64,000 nt of DNA from contig OZ017753.1 in assembly GCA_963969365.1 (NCBI GenBank), forward strand, positions 2,790,001 to 2,854,000, given 5' to 3'. Both the position numbers and the translations under genes were made by a program. Shown here in pieces: positions 12,801-31,100 of the stretch. Within the stretch, counting starts at the first letter, position 1; every line of letters starts with the position of its first letter. This DNA comes from Asterochloris sp. CNOR1. Taxonomy: Eukaryota; Chlorophyta; Trebouxiophyceae; Trebouxiales; Trebouxiaceae. The notes under the pieces are model-generated. The model worked only from the letters and a program-made list of their open reading frames with translations. It was not told the origin of the DNA and did not search any database.

Positions 12801-15800
12801 GCACGGGTGTGCGGCGGGCCTAGTTCAGAAGATACCAGCATGGTCATGAACCCTGGGTGCACGTGTGGACTCAGCACATCACCAGTACCTGTGTCTGCTC
12901 AGATGGCCTCAACGTTGGGAGCGACATTAAATGCATCCAGGCTACATGACCAGTTGCTGTATGATCTCCAGCCTTGAGCGGCTCACAGGCCTTACCAGCG
13001 CTGCCAGAAGCCCCTCTACAGCCATCTGCGTCACCACACGATGGTGGTCCCCCTTGTTCAGCAGCTCTTCCAGCAACTCCAGGCCTGTAGGGCAGAATTA
13101 ACGACATGCATTTTTGGCCAAGCATGCAGGAGTGGCCGCAACACAGCGCGTCACTTGACTTGGTGGGGCTCAAGAGGCTTACGGTGCAGCAGGAAGCAGC
13201 CGCTGCAGTCACATAGGCAGAAGCCTAGATGTGGCCGCCACTGCTGAGTCTTGACCCATGCAGTTGGCACTACTGCCTCCGTTCATGCCACCTCCATCAG
13301 CAGCACACCCAGCAAGGGCTTGCTCATGACTGCCTCAAGTCTTTGCTTCAGAGGCACTTCAGTCTGAAGTGAGCCTGTGAGCCAGTCTGCCAGGCTTATG
13401 CACAAAGGCACAGGAGCTCCTTTCAGGTCAAGAGCAGCAGCTGCTGGGCTACTTATAGAGTAAGCACCTGAGCTCTGCCTCCGACAGCAAGTCCCTCTCC
13501 ACACTTCCCATTTCAAGAGGCACAGGGGCTCCTCGGAGCTATAAGAGTTTTAGGGTTAAGGGTTCAGGCTGAGCTGCTGCAGGGCAGCCTGGTGGCCACT
13601 CAGGTGTCACATGTGTATACAGCGCATCTGTTTCTCACCTAAAGACACGCAAAGGGGATCCTCACAAGTTGTCAGCAGCTGTTGCAGAGCTGGGAGGTAG
13701 CTGATAAGCAGGTGGGCCACCAAGCGAGAGCGCCCCGCGAGGGGCACCAGGATTGTCAGGATCTCACGAACCCACTCGTTGCAGTGCGGCTTGGGGGCAT
13801 TGCACAGCACGCAGCGCAGCAGGCGGGCCTGCACGAGCAGCAGCACCGTGTCCCTCTTGAAGGGGCTGCCATGGCTGAGGCTTTCAATCAGTTCAGGCAG
13901 AGCTGTGGCCAGGCTGCAGCAGGAGCGCTGCAAACTTCCCCAGGTATCAGAGCAGCTGCTGCCTCACCACCCTAGCCAGACATGAGCCAACCCCTCAGCC
14001 TGCGACAGGTGGCATTTCAATAGCCTCCACCTTTTGCTGGGTGAATGCATGACCCTGCAAGCCTGGCGGATGGCTGTGGTTGACGTCACCACACCCCTGC
14101 TGGGGCAGCGGACCAGAAAGTCTAAGCACAGAGGCTGCGACGAGGCGTGCAAGCAATAGCAGGGAGCGGTGGACTATATACAGGGGGGGCATGCTTCACC
14201 TCACCAGCGCATGCACGCCACCAGAGGCAAACAGCTCCATGGTGATGGCCTGGCTGCCAGCTGGCCCCGCAAGGTTGTACAGCGCCCGCAGGATGTTGAT
14301 GCTGACAGGCTCCTCCTCCCCAGAGCCCAAGGTGGTGCACAGGGCAGCCACCGCCCCGGCTGCCACTGCGGCGTCCCTGCGTGAGGGCAGGTGACCACCA
14401 GTCAGCTCGTGCTGCGAGGTGGACAGCGCCCTGGCCAGCTGCAGCGGCACGGAACTGATGCTGACAGGCTGCTCATCCCCATGGCCCAACATGGTGCACA
14501 GAGCAGTCAGGGCAGTGGCGTCCTTGCACTGGGAAGTGTTTGTGACACTAGAGCATCCAGGGTAGTTGCAGTGGGTTCAACCTGTCTTCCAGGAAGGGCG
14601 TTCCCGAGCATGGCCAAACCTGAGCAAGTTGCCTGTCAGGGGCCCTGCTCTGGGGTGCAATCAGGCCTGGTTCCTTGCGTAACGCCAAGCAACATGCGCT
14701 ATGCTTCAGGGCTGAGATGCCTGCTTGTTGGTCAACTGCGTGCACAGCTGTGGAAGGCATGCTGAAGATCGATGTGCAGGAGGGCGTCGCACTGCTGACC
14801 GTGTCAACGCAGGTGGGCACTGAGTAGCAGCTGCTGTCTGGTGGACGGCGCTTGGGCTTGCGGCAGCAGGCCAGCTTGAGGCTGACAACAGCAGACGGTG
14901 CAACAGCCAGCATCAGGGCCTGACTGAGGTATGCCTATGGCTGAGCGAATGGTGCTTGAGCAGCGGCCAGTCAAGCTGCAGGTGCAACTGATAGTGCCGC
15001 ACGGCAGCGCACCTGTTGGCCCTGTTGCTGCGCGTCAGCACTGCCAGGGCCGCCACAGCAGCTGTGGCCACAGCTCCCATCTGCCCATTGCCGCTCTCAC
15101 CGGCCCTGCACAGCAAGAGGGAGCCAAGTGACACACTATTCGGGGTTTGTCCTTCAGACAAGGCTTGTCCACGTAGATCAGTGGGCACGCCTTGCAGACC
15201 CAACCCCAACAGACGCGAGGTCTGCTCTCCAGAGGGCCACCAGGCGGGGCTACACAAGCTTGACAGCTGTCAGAGGCGAGCAAACAAGTCTTCAGGAGCA
15301 AGACGCCCGAGTGGGGGCTGTGCGCCACAATCAGATCTGGATGAGCAGACCAGTACTTGAGATTGCATTTGGCTACACCATGGGGTCGCATCAGCTTGGA
15401 CCTGGCGCTTCAGGGTGTGGCAATGAGGTCAACTGGCGGTTGCTACGCCCGTCTGCCGTGAGGAGGCCAGTGCCACCCAGAGGCACCAAAGGGAGAAGGC
15501 CCACAGCAGGCAAGTCAGCAATGGCAGAGCAAACCTTGGGCTGCGTGCTGTGGCGATGAGGTTGACAAGCAGCGGGAAGCCGCCAGCCTCCCTGAAGGCC
15601 GACTGCACCGCCGCAAAGGAGACAGTGCTCCACTGCTTGCTGCCCCGCGCCAGCCCCTGGAGCGCCGTCAGCGCCTGCAGCTGCTGCCCCTCTGCGCCCT
15701 GCCACAGGCAGGCCTCCAGTCAGCCAGGGGTGCAGCTCTGGTGGCTGAGAGCACCGCAGCAGCTGGGAGCTGACGGCAGGGTGCCTCAGTGTGGTCTTCT

Positions 15801-15973
15801 GCAAAGACCACTGCCTGCGGCATCGCATGTTGGGCTGACCTGAAGATCCTGCAGCAGGCTCTCCAGCATGAGGTGAACTCCATGCTGTATGAGGCCTTGC
15901 TTGGAGTCCTTGTCCCCTCCTGCAGCTCCTAGCGACACAGCTCCTGCACTGTTTGCATCAGGTGAGCTTCTGC
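6874..15973 (-). CDS. Large armadillo/HEAT-like repeat protein, unidentified
   Basis: Exons on the minus strand encode leucine- and alanine-rich helix pairs of ARM/HEAT type. Supported exons: about 15973-15840, 15713-15535 (FREAGGFPLLVNLIATA), 15105-15013, 14376-14205 (INILRALYNLAGPAGSQ, classic ARM), 13927-13639 (VREILTILVPLAGRSRLV), 13356-13292, 13084-12996, about 12614-12401 (NKAMLVLAGIAGDPKLLALL), 11615-11435, 10985-10827, 10172-10050, 9664-9442 (acidic, Ser-rich), 8720-8482 (GC donor), 8068-7963, about 7814-7700 and 7361-6874 (stop at 6874). Phases agree for 15713>15105, 14376>13927>13356 and 9664>8720>8068; other joins have missing exons. The start codon is not located, and two adjacent genes cannot be excluded. 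The name is not recognisable from motifs. ARM/HEAT proteins are scaffolds, so the partner and compartment are unknown. Introns contain many decayed copies of exon edges. Confidence 0.6.
7361..7680 (-). repeat. Three copies of a terminal-exon 5' edge
   Basis: The start of the last ARM-protein exon (7361 downward, SALAVIATSHLLTELAAEAD) recurs at 7577-7455 (SAFAIKATSHLLTRMAAEAD) and, shorter, at about 7681-7630 (LAVFATSHLHMQT). Each copy has an acceptor-like AG in front. The 7577 copy is long and open, so it could also be a real alternative exon. Confidence 0.85.
8660..9063 (-). repeat. Three tandem copies of exon 8720-8482 start
   Basis: Three segments, beginning at 8720, about 8878 and about 9062 on the minus strand, each read acceptor-GGTCC/GGTCG and then xEAMQQ: SLVEAPAEAMQQASLAVAAS, STLTEAMQQASLAVAA and SLEETLPEAMQQVWLP. 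Spacing is about 158 and 184 bp. The first fits the gene model by phase. All three are open, so alternative or tandem exons are possible. Confidence 0.85.
10985..11096 (-). repeat. Decayed copy of exon 10985-10827 start
   Basis: The exon start (GFALLSNLPAAHATAVALAA) is preceded about 108 bp upstream, at 11093-11040, by a degenerate copy reading GFAFFSNLPPQLRP with its own ctgcag acceptor. Confidence 0.8.
11640..11860. repeat. Imperfect intronic direct repeats around an ARM-gene exon
   Basis: The motifs aaggtggactga and gcagggccagcaggagg, or close variants, recur at about 11580-11660, 11700-11760 and 11812-11845, flanking exon 11615-11435. They look like the exon-edge copying seen elsewhere, but the parent edge is less clear. 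Confidence 0.6.
13547..13567 (+). repeat. Short telomere-like (telobox) motif
   Basis: The sequence reads TTTTAGGGTTAAGGGTT, about two and a half imperfect copies of the plant/algal TTTAGGG telomere unit. It lies in an intron of the ARM-like gene. It could be chance, a repair scar or a telobox protein site. Confidence 0.4.
14205..14522 (-). repeat. ARM exon 14376-14205 and its decayed upstream copy
   Basis: The exon reads DAAVAAGAVAALCTTLGSG then EEEPVSIN. About 146 bp upstream, at 14522-14408, a copy reads DATALTALCTMLGHG then DEQPVSIS. The copy lacks a good acceptor and does not join in phase, so I treat it as intronic. Confidence 0.75.
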
Positions 15974-16705
15974 ACACCGATGTTAGTGTGATAGTACAGG
16001 CAACACTCACTTCTCATCTACCCCCCTTGCCTGTCAAGGCTGGGATGAGGCTTGATCAGCCACTGGCCGAAGCCACCATTGCAAGAGCAATACCAGTAGC
16101 CTGGCTAACAGCCTGATCATGGCTATCCTTTGGCACCTTTCTTTCTGGCAACAGGGCTGGGTGCATAGTGCAAGCCCATCGAAAAGGCTGTTGACAGCGT
16201 CTGGTGATTTGTACAGATGGGCTCGGGACCCATGTCAAATCTCCCATCATCAGCTGGTGTCATCCTTTTATGAAAATGACAAGCAACCTGACTCCTCTCA
16301 GGTCCATGGACTGCTGGGTTCGGCTTGAGGTCAAGCGGCACTGGACATCATTGTCTGCTGATCATCTGACCAGCGTGAGGCCTTGCATGGGGCGTGTGAG
16401 GGTCCCAAGGACTGCATGGTGACTCAGAGTGTGCCCTCTATTTCTCAAGTCTCCAGCTCAAAAGCCTTATTAAAGCTGCAATAGGCAGAGTCCTCGTTGC
16501 CCTTTAAGACAGCATGAGGGTGGATTGCTGGTCACAAATGTGGCTTGCGGAGGCCATGGGACTGGCATCGTGCCCAACAAACCTGTGTGGTTGGTCATGG
16601 CAGCATTTAATAGATGTCTGCTTCCCTGGTTGCATGACGGCTGTCTGCTGAAATCGCCCCTGTCAAAGAAGAGCTTGTGACATTTTACAATTGTGTGTCT
16701 ACCCC
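15974..16705. other. Upstream region of the ARM-like gene; nothing further identified
   Basis: No exon with conserved motif and splice signals was found on either strand. The first exon and promoter of the minus-strand ARM-like gene should lie here. Confidence 0.4.
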
Positions 16706-16710
16706 AAAAA
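16706..16710 (-). terminator. Pol III T5 terminator of the minus-strand tRNA-Leu
   Basis: A run of five T on the minus strand starts 5 nt after the tRNA 3' end, matching a Pol III terminator. Confidence 0.75.
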
Positions 16711-16714
16711 CAAA

Positions 16715-16814
16715 TGACAACTGTGAGATTCGAACTCACGCCCATTTCTGGACTACGACCTGAACGTAGCGCCTTAGACCGCTCGAATTTGCTATCGGTT
16801 AGTGCCAAATTGTC
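16715..16814 (-). tRNA. tRNA-Leu(CAG) with an 18-nt insertion in the D arm
   Basis: All 82 nt of the plus-strand tRNA-Leu at 17188-17269 are present and identical, but 18 nt are inserted between tRNA nucleotides 11 and 12 (window 16803-16786), breaking the D stem. The insert ends in CAAATT, which is the exact reverse complement of tRNA nucleotides 4-9 (AATTTG). Acceptor stem, anticodon arm with loop TTCAGGT, T arm and T5 terminator are intact. It is either a tRNA with a non-canonical intron or a recently damaged copy. Confidence 0.7.
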
Positions 16815-17187
16815 TTCGTCTTCTTCTGAATTGCCAGATTAATTAATTATTAGAACCCAAAACTGAGTCTCACGCTTTCTAGGCAGCCTTACAGACCGGC
16901 ATTACGCATCGACGGTACAAGCTTTGTATGAAAAATGCAGGAAGACTCCCACACCAAAATTGTATCAGTAAATACATTTCACATGCTGTCTACATTGTCT
17001 TGCCAGACTTTGTGCTTCCCGCCTCTGTACGTGGCTTGTGTTTACATGCTGACAAGAAAAACAAACATCAGTGGGGGTCTCTTTGCGCTCAGAATGTAGG
17101 TAGTGGAGCCTCGGAGGTGTTCATCTTGTTATACCTTTGTGAGCATTCATACCTCAAAAACGATGGTGCTGTTCAAGCCCAGTTGGG
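16815..17187. other. Spacer between two divergent tRNA-Leu genes
   Basis: This is AT-richer than its surroundings and has no supported exon. It should hold upstream elements of both tRNA genes. Confidence 0.5.
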
Positions 17188-17269
17188 GACAATTTGGCCG
17201 AGCGGTCTAAGGCGCTACGTTCAGGTCGTAGTCCAGAAATGGGCGTGAGTTCGAATCTCACAGTTGTCA
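17188..17269 (+). tRNA. tRNA-Leu(CAG)
   Basis: An 82-nt class II tRNA folds cleanly. The acceptor stem GACAATT pairs with AGTTGTC, the D arm is GGCCGAGCGGTCTAAGGC, and the anticodon stem CTACG/CGTAG holds loop TTCAGGT (anticodon CAG, leucine CUG). A variable arm follows, then the T arm GTGAG-TTCGAAT-CTCAC and discriminator A. CCA is not encoded. It decodes CUG, a frequent codon in the neighbouring exons. Confidence 0.95.
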
Positions 17270-17280
17270 TGAGCTAATTC

Positions 17281-17285
17281 TTTTT
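17281..17285 (+). terminator. Pol III T5 terminator of the plus-strand tRNA-Leu
   Basis: Five T begin 12 nt after the tRNA 3' end. Confidence 0.75.
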
Positions 17286-17531
17286 GGTGCTGTTAAGCAG
17301 CATTGTTGTGTGGCTGGGCCGCGCGAACTGTCTTCACCACAACCCCAGAATTGATCTGAAGACTTGTCACTACCAGTATTTTCTGAGCGGCTGCGTTGAT
17401 CGATGGTACATACCGATTCCATACCTGCAGGGCAACCCTGGACAAGTATGTTCCCTCGAACAGCAGTGTCCCAAAAAATGCCTGCCCTAGGCAAAGGTCA
17501 GTGCACACTTCCCTTCTTCAACAGATCGCCC

Positions 17532-24842
<7,311 letters not shown>

Positions 24843-25152
24843 CCTGAAACCTCCCCCACCAGCCTTTCTGCAGGCTCTGAACAGCAATTACAATGTTGCA
24901 CAAGTAAACAGGGTGAGCAGTGTCTCGAACAGTACCCATCAACAGATGGAGACATGAGACGGAGACATGACACGGTACCAGAGACACAAAACCTGAACCT
25001 CAAAACAGTAAAGAATTCAAGGTGGGACAGCTGCGATGCAATTTTGTCAGATTATAACTTGGTTGGTGGAGTGGCGTCTGCAGGACCTCTTCCCTATCGG
25101 AGGGGCTAGACTGGCTCAGCTGCTGCAGGCGTGCCCTTACAATTGGCAGCGA
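24843..25152. other. Convergent 3' intergenic region (purB / SPA-like gene)
   Basis: The stops of the two convergent genes are 310 bp apart. No other gene is seen. The open frame on the minus strand opposite the last purB exon is a shadow. Confidence 0.7.
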
Positions 25153-28100
25153 CTACACCAGCTCCAGTGCCTTAATTGTGCCCATAGAATTGGCAGCAAT
25201 CATTGAGTTCCTCTGCCTACTCCAGCAGACACTGGACACAAACTGGTGGGCATCAGATGCCGACTCCTGCCCATCACCGCCGGCCTCAAAGTTGTGGCAG
25301 GTCATGGGGGAGGGCAGCGCCTTGGTGTACACACACACCGCATTCTTCTCGGAACCACAGGCGATGTAGCCGTCTGCGCTGACAGACAGCCCTACAAAGT
25401 TCTTCTCATTGACGTGACCTGCGGAGCACAGAAGAGCAGATCACCAGGGCAAAGTGCCAGCCTTGCAGACTTCGAAACGCCAGCTTTGCAGAGTAAGAAG
25501 GTGGCTGTGATGTCCAAAGCCGGTGCTGTTGAGGGCATGTTGCAAAGGCACACAGCCTGAAAATGGTGCCCTTGTTGGATTGGGTGAGCATATCTAGAAC
25601 AAGCCTTGCCGACATACATAGTCAAATTGCCGCAACCAAGCTCAGACAGATGAAGCAGCAGGAGCATGCAGGAGCACTGCCAGCAGCTGAGTTCCTCAGC
25701 TGTTACATTTGGTGCAGTCGCTAAGTTGACGCAGCGGGTCAACTCTGGACCAGAGCATGCAGGCCTGGCATCACCTGTGTATGACATGACTGGTTTGCAG
25801 CCGGTCAAACTCTGTGTGGCTGTGCCAACGTCCCACAGCTTGAGGTGGTTGTCGGTGGAAGCGCTGACTATGCTGTCACTGCCCAGCCAGCGAACATAGG
25901 ACACTGCCCTGCTGTGCCCACTAATTACTGCGAGAGGGGTGTGTACCTACAAAGGGGCAACACAAGTTCTGGCCATTATCCACTATGAGCGTCATCATGC
26001 TGTCAAGCGGATGCTTGAGACTCAAATTCAAGGTGCAAGGCACACCATGCAGCAGGCAGAACTGCTGCACAGCAATGCTATCGAGCTGCATAGCAGTCAC
26101 GTCAGTAGCCCACGCCTGAGCCCTATCATGCCTTCTTCTGCAGCACAGACTGAAGCAGCATACACATGCCTCGTAGCAGGGCCCAGTTTTGCTGGCACCC
26201 ACATACCCCAGCAGTCTCAAGTCTGCTTCTGAAGCACCAAGAAAGAGCCACTCCTCGGCCAGTGATCTCACCTGTCTCAAGTCATATAGGTAAACACGGT
26301 AGTTGGCAGAGCCAAAGGCCATGAGGTTGCTGTTGTTGGGGCAGAATTGCACGCTGCACACATTGGCTTTGCTGTCTATGCAGGCCACCGCTGACTCATC
26401 GCTCATGTTCCAGAGGCGGACTGTCCCATCGTCGCTGCCGCTGAGGAAGCGTGTGGGGTCAGTCTGTAGGCAGCCAGCAAGGGAGTGTTGAGCCACGACA
26501 CATACGGCTACATGCCAAAGCCTTGCACGAGGTGAGGGTGAGGCCCTTACAGCACTACTGTGTCCTGCTGCGGCAGAGTGCATGCAATAGCCTGCAGGGC
26601 AACTGAGAATACTGTTCCACCAGTAGCCCTGATGTTCAGCACCCTTGGGTAGCAAGTCTGCAGGGCAGCAAAGAGAAGCTGAACGGATGCCTTCACACAG
26701 ACGGGGAATTGTTGTAAGACAGGATGAGGGGTTGCTGGCAGCATTTGGTGGGCTGACAAGGCAGTCCACACACTATAGAGCATCTGCTGTACCTCCCCAC
26801 ACTGCACACTTTGGCAGGGCACCCATGAGCAACGGTCTAGCAGATGGGCTGACCTGCGAGTAGTCCACACTCCACACACGCTTGGCATGCTCCTCAAAGA
26901 CCATGGTCTCGGTGTTGACAGCTGTGTCCCACATCTGGATGACGCCCTCATAATCACTGCAGATCAGGTTGTTCTTGACATAGCTGTTCCAGCAAACACT
27001 GCTCAGCTTGGACCTGCAAGGCACAGGAAGGAGCGGTCAGATTTGGCCACCTGCAGTATGCTGCCAAGCATGCCGCTTGCAATGCCACAACTCACCTGCT
27101 GGGGATCTCCAGCACCGGGTAATGGATGCCGGAATTTTGCTCCAGCACTGAGTTGTAGCTGAAGATCTTGATGCGGCGGCTGACGCCCGCAGTTGCAAAG
27201 AACTCGTCATCGCGATCAAAGGCTGTGGAGCACACCATGTCACTGCTGGTCAGCAGCTCGGCATAGTTGAGGGTTGCATTGACCTGCAGGAAAAGACTTC
27301 CTTTGACATCTACAGCTGTGGAACACATCAAGATGTTTGTAGTCAGCAGCTCTGCACAGTCTGAGGCTGCATGGACGAACATCTCACACAAAAATGTTCT
27401 AGCATGAGGGCTCACAGGGGCTGGTGACCATGAATGCAGCACACAGTGGCCCTTCTGAGCGCATTAGGCAGGCACAGGGTTGCAGAAGAAGGCCCCAAAG
27501 GCGGCATCCTCAAGCAGCACTGGCGGGCTAGGTTGTGCCTGAGAATTGTTGAGAGAGGTGAGAGGTAGGAGGCAAAGCCCAAGACATGGCCTGTGATCAA
27601 TCTAGGATGAGACATGTGGTGCGGCCTGCCTCATCCAATAACTCGTTACGTACCAATCCAGCATCCTCTCCGTGTGTGATTCATACCTTTGAAGTCATTT
27701 GGCGAACTACTATCCACAACAACACTGACAACATTGCAGGCTGCCCAATCCTAAGAGAAGCAGCTGAGATGCTCGCCCTGCCAAGTGCCATCTGTCAGGC
27801 GACAGGTCAGCATGAGAGGAACTGCCGCCTAACTGTTATCCAGTCATCACCTTCAACTTGCTGTGCCGCACAAACTTGTTGAGATCCAGGGTGAAGGCGG
27901 CCAGGTGCAATGACAGGCCACCCATGCCAGGCTCTGCGCTCTCTTGCTGGGCAGGTTGCTGCTGCTGCTGCTGCTGCGGCTGCTGCGCAGCATCAGCAGA
28001 TTTGATGGGCTGCTGCTTGCCTGCAGGAGCAGAAGCATTGTGACCGACCAGCACTTGACGCACAGTGCAGTCGTTTCCAGGGCCCTTGCTGCTGCCCTGT

Positions 28101-31100
28101 AGATGCAGGACATGTGTGCTGCTGTCAGGCACAGGTCTGCCAGGCAGCTGGGTGCTTACAGAAGCAAGACATGTTGTGAGAGATGCAGAGGTGAGCAAAT
28201 GGCATTGCTCAAATGCAGCTGGCAAATGAGAGCCTGCTGCCACCTGCAGATACAGGACAATCCACCCCAGGGCGAGACAGCTTGCTCAGGCAGGACAGAC
28301 ATGGTGTAAGGATGCAGATGGGCTGCCAGAGAAACACATGCACATCGGCAGTTCTCCGCGTGATGTGAATGCTCTGCATGATGTGAGTGCATGATGTGAG
28401 TGCTCCGCATGATGTGAACTTTTCCTGGACTTGTTGAGCTTCTCACATTGTTGTGCCGCAAGCAGATGTCGTCCGGACAGAGGCATCACCATGCACAATG
28501 CCTTGTGCAGCAGGGGTCCGTCAGGTTGCATTAGGGTTCCACCTGGCGCCGTTGCGTCCCTGCACGTGAAGAAAGCCTGCTCCAGGTCCGTGAAGACCTG
28601 GGACACCCGCCGCCACTTGGCCGCCCGAGCGTCAGCCTGCCCATCCCAGCTGGCGCTGCTGCTGCCCTGCGGCGCCGCAGGGACTACAGCCGGGGCAGGT
28701 GCTACTGGGGCGCCAGAGCCCCCAGACCTGCAGCCCAGGCCGCAGCCATGTGAGTTGTTGCAGTTGTGGCCAGGCCGCTGGGATGACAGCAGCGGCTGGT
28801 GCCAGGGGTGTGCCCAGAGGCGCCAGAGCGCAAGATGTCTGGCGCGTTGTCGCCAACAGGGTCAGCACTCTGTGCACGGTGGCGGGGCAGGACAGAGGCG
28901 AACGTGCCACCTGCACACCAAGTCCTGTGTATGCTGGCTGCCTGCGGCCCCTGGCACTCCTGCAGACTGCCTTGCTGTGCAGAGGTGGCAACTGCTACAT
29001 CTGCCTCTGCTGACTCATAGCAAGGTCCTCGTAGACTGGGCAAGCAGGCGGCAGCAGTCGTCCCAACAAACAGTCAGCCGACAACATTGCAGCTGCGCAT
29101 CTCCTCTGCATGCCACTGTCAGAAGTTTACCTGGATCCTGAGACATTGTCCGGCTGCTGACTACCCTGAGACTGTGCCCGCGAGCGTTTCCTGCTGAGGG
29201 GCTGTGTCAGCATGATGCGAGTACTAGTTTGCCCCTACACAGCAGAGATCACTGCCGTCAAATTGAGGCGTGACTCTGTGAAGACACAGAGCGATGCAAA
29301 TCAGGACACGCAGTCGCACAGCTAGTTAGGCCATTGGTGAGTTTGCATTATATCAAGTGGTGAAACCAGGTGCAGAAGAGGCTTGCCTCTGGTGTGCCAG
29401 CACATGCGGCCCCTGAGCCCCCTGGCGTCTTGCCATGTTGTGCAATGACGGCCTGAAGCCCCTCACCAACCTCAAGAATGTCGGCATCCAGGCTGTGCAG
29501 CTGCTGCGTTACCCTCGCCCTCTCCTGGGTGTGGGTTCTGCAGGACGGGTGGTAGAATGTGAGTTGTGTGTGCAATGTGTGTACAGTGGATCCGCCTGGT
29601 GTCTAAGGGATCAAGTCTCAAGGGCAGTGTGCATGTGCGATGTTTGTGGCTGGACACCTGCCACTCAATCAGTTGCACGCTGCCTTGACCGTAAGCAGGA
29701 CGAGCAGGCAGCACCATATGTACCCTGTTCCTGTGGGACCAGCCCCCTGCATTGACAGTCAGGCAGCTGCTCTGCCCTCGAGCTCCTTCTCATGATTTGC
29801 GCCCATGTTGCCTGCCTGTACAGCTGAGACTTGCTGTGAATTGTCCTGTTCCACAATCAAAATCAGCAGAGAGTGCCAAACGCACCTGCGCATGAACCGC
29901 AGCACGTCCGCTAGCAGGGCGCGCTCGGCTCTACCCCCACCAGCGGCGTGGCGTGGCCCTTGCCGCCGGCGGGCCAGCCCTGGCTGGGGCAGAGCCTTCC
30001 CACAGAGCTTGCGGTGCAGCAGCACCAGCACCTCGCTGCACAGGATTTCCTTCACGCTGGGGCGCTTCCATGGTATGGGGTGCAGCAGAGAGAGAAGAAA
30101 CGCGGCCTCCTGGGGCCGCTGGTGCAGTAGGTCCACGGGCAAGATGCGGTGACGCAGCTCGTTCAGCACCCTGCATCCAGCACAAGAGGTTGTGAGAATT
30201 CCAGCGATGTGACAACTTGAAAGGGAAATGCAGCAATGCAGGACCTTGACAACGAACGGGCTTGGAGCAACAAGCAGTAGACACTAGCGGGGGCCTTGTG
30301 CTATGATCAGGCAGTCTGATTGCATGAATGTGAGGCAGTTTTCTGGTTGTCATGTAAGCTAGCAGGGTGGCACAGATGCAAAGTGCCATGGCAATGGCCA
30401 CAACTCGGACCCCCCCCCCCCCCCCTTTTCGCCCAGGAGCCAGCCCAGGCAGCTACCCAAAAACTGGCTTCCAAAGAAGAGCAGATCATGCACAAGGCCA
30501 CGCATGTGTGCTGACCCAACTCCAGCGCCAGCATGTTGAAGGTTGCTGACCTGAACCTCTCCTCTCCACTGGTGATGGGGTACAGCAGCTCCAGGAGAAG
30601 GACGCCCAGGCTGTAGACGTCTGATTTGGTGGTGGGGGCCTGATGCAGCAACTCCTCTGCACTGGCATACAGCTCCCTCTCCCCTGGAACAGGGACAGCA
30701 TTCGGGTCCACGATGACTGCGCCACGTCGCGTGAGTAGCAGCTGTGAAGGCCTGCAGGAACAGGGCTGACGTTGAGCTGATGCCTCCATGCATCACAGAC
30801 TTGGTGGCTGTGCAGGCAGGTTTAAGGGAGGGCTCTGCTCTGCGAGGTCCTGAGCAGCTGCAGTTGAGAGCACAGTGATGCACGGAATGGAGAGGGCATA
30901 GCAGCCTACCAGGGCAACACCATAATGCAAAAAGCAGCAGCTGGGAGGGCTGCAGTCACAGCATCTGACGAGCAGCCCCAGGAAGCACACATTGCCTCAG
31001 GAACTATTGATGACAGACTGCAGGCTGGTCCTGAGATGTATTCAAATTTGGGCCCAGTCAAAGAGAGTAGCGCGGTGGCTTCAATGCATGTTCAAATGCA

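Noticed and set aside
14408-14522. ARM-like segment DATALTALCTMLGHG as a coding exon
   Set aside because: Poor acceptor and wrong phase towards the next exon; it is better explained as a decayed copy of exon 14376-14205.
16123-16808. Open frames on both strands beside the tRNA genes
   Set aside because: One overlaps the tRNA itself, and none has a splice-supported or conserved sequence.
25153-28020. Calling the WD40 part a separate COP1 gene
   Set aside because: There is no RING or start upstream; the kinase-like and coiled-coil exons join in phase and match SPA proteins.
28286-28420. Reading through the donor of exon 28727-28420 (Ser/His-rich tail)
   Set aside because: The extra sequence is a short tandem repeat of the donor region, and only splicing at 28420 joins exon 28020-27851 in phase.
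29367-29387. GC donor at 29386 for exon 9 of the receiver-SPA gene
   Set aside because: AG|GCAAGC looks good, but its phase does not fit exon 28727-28420, while the GTTTCA donor at 29366 does.
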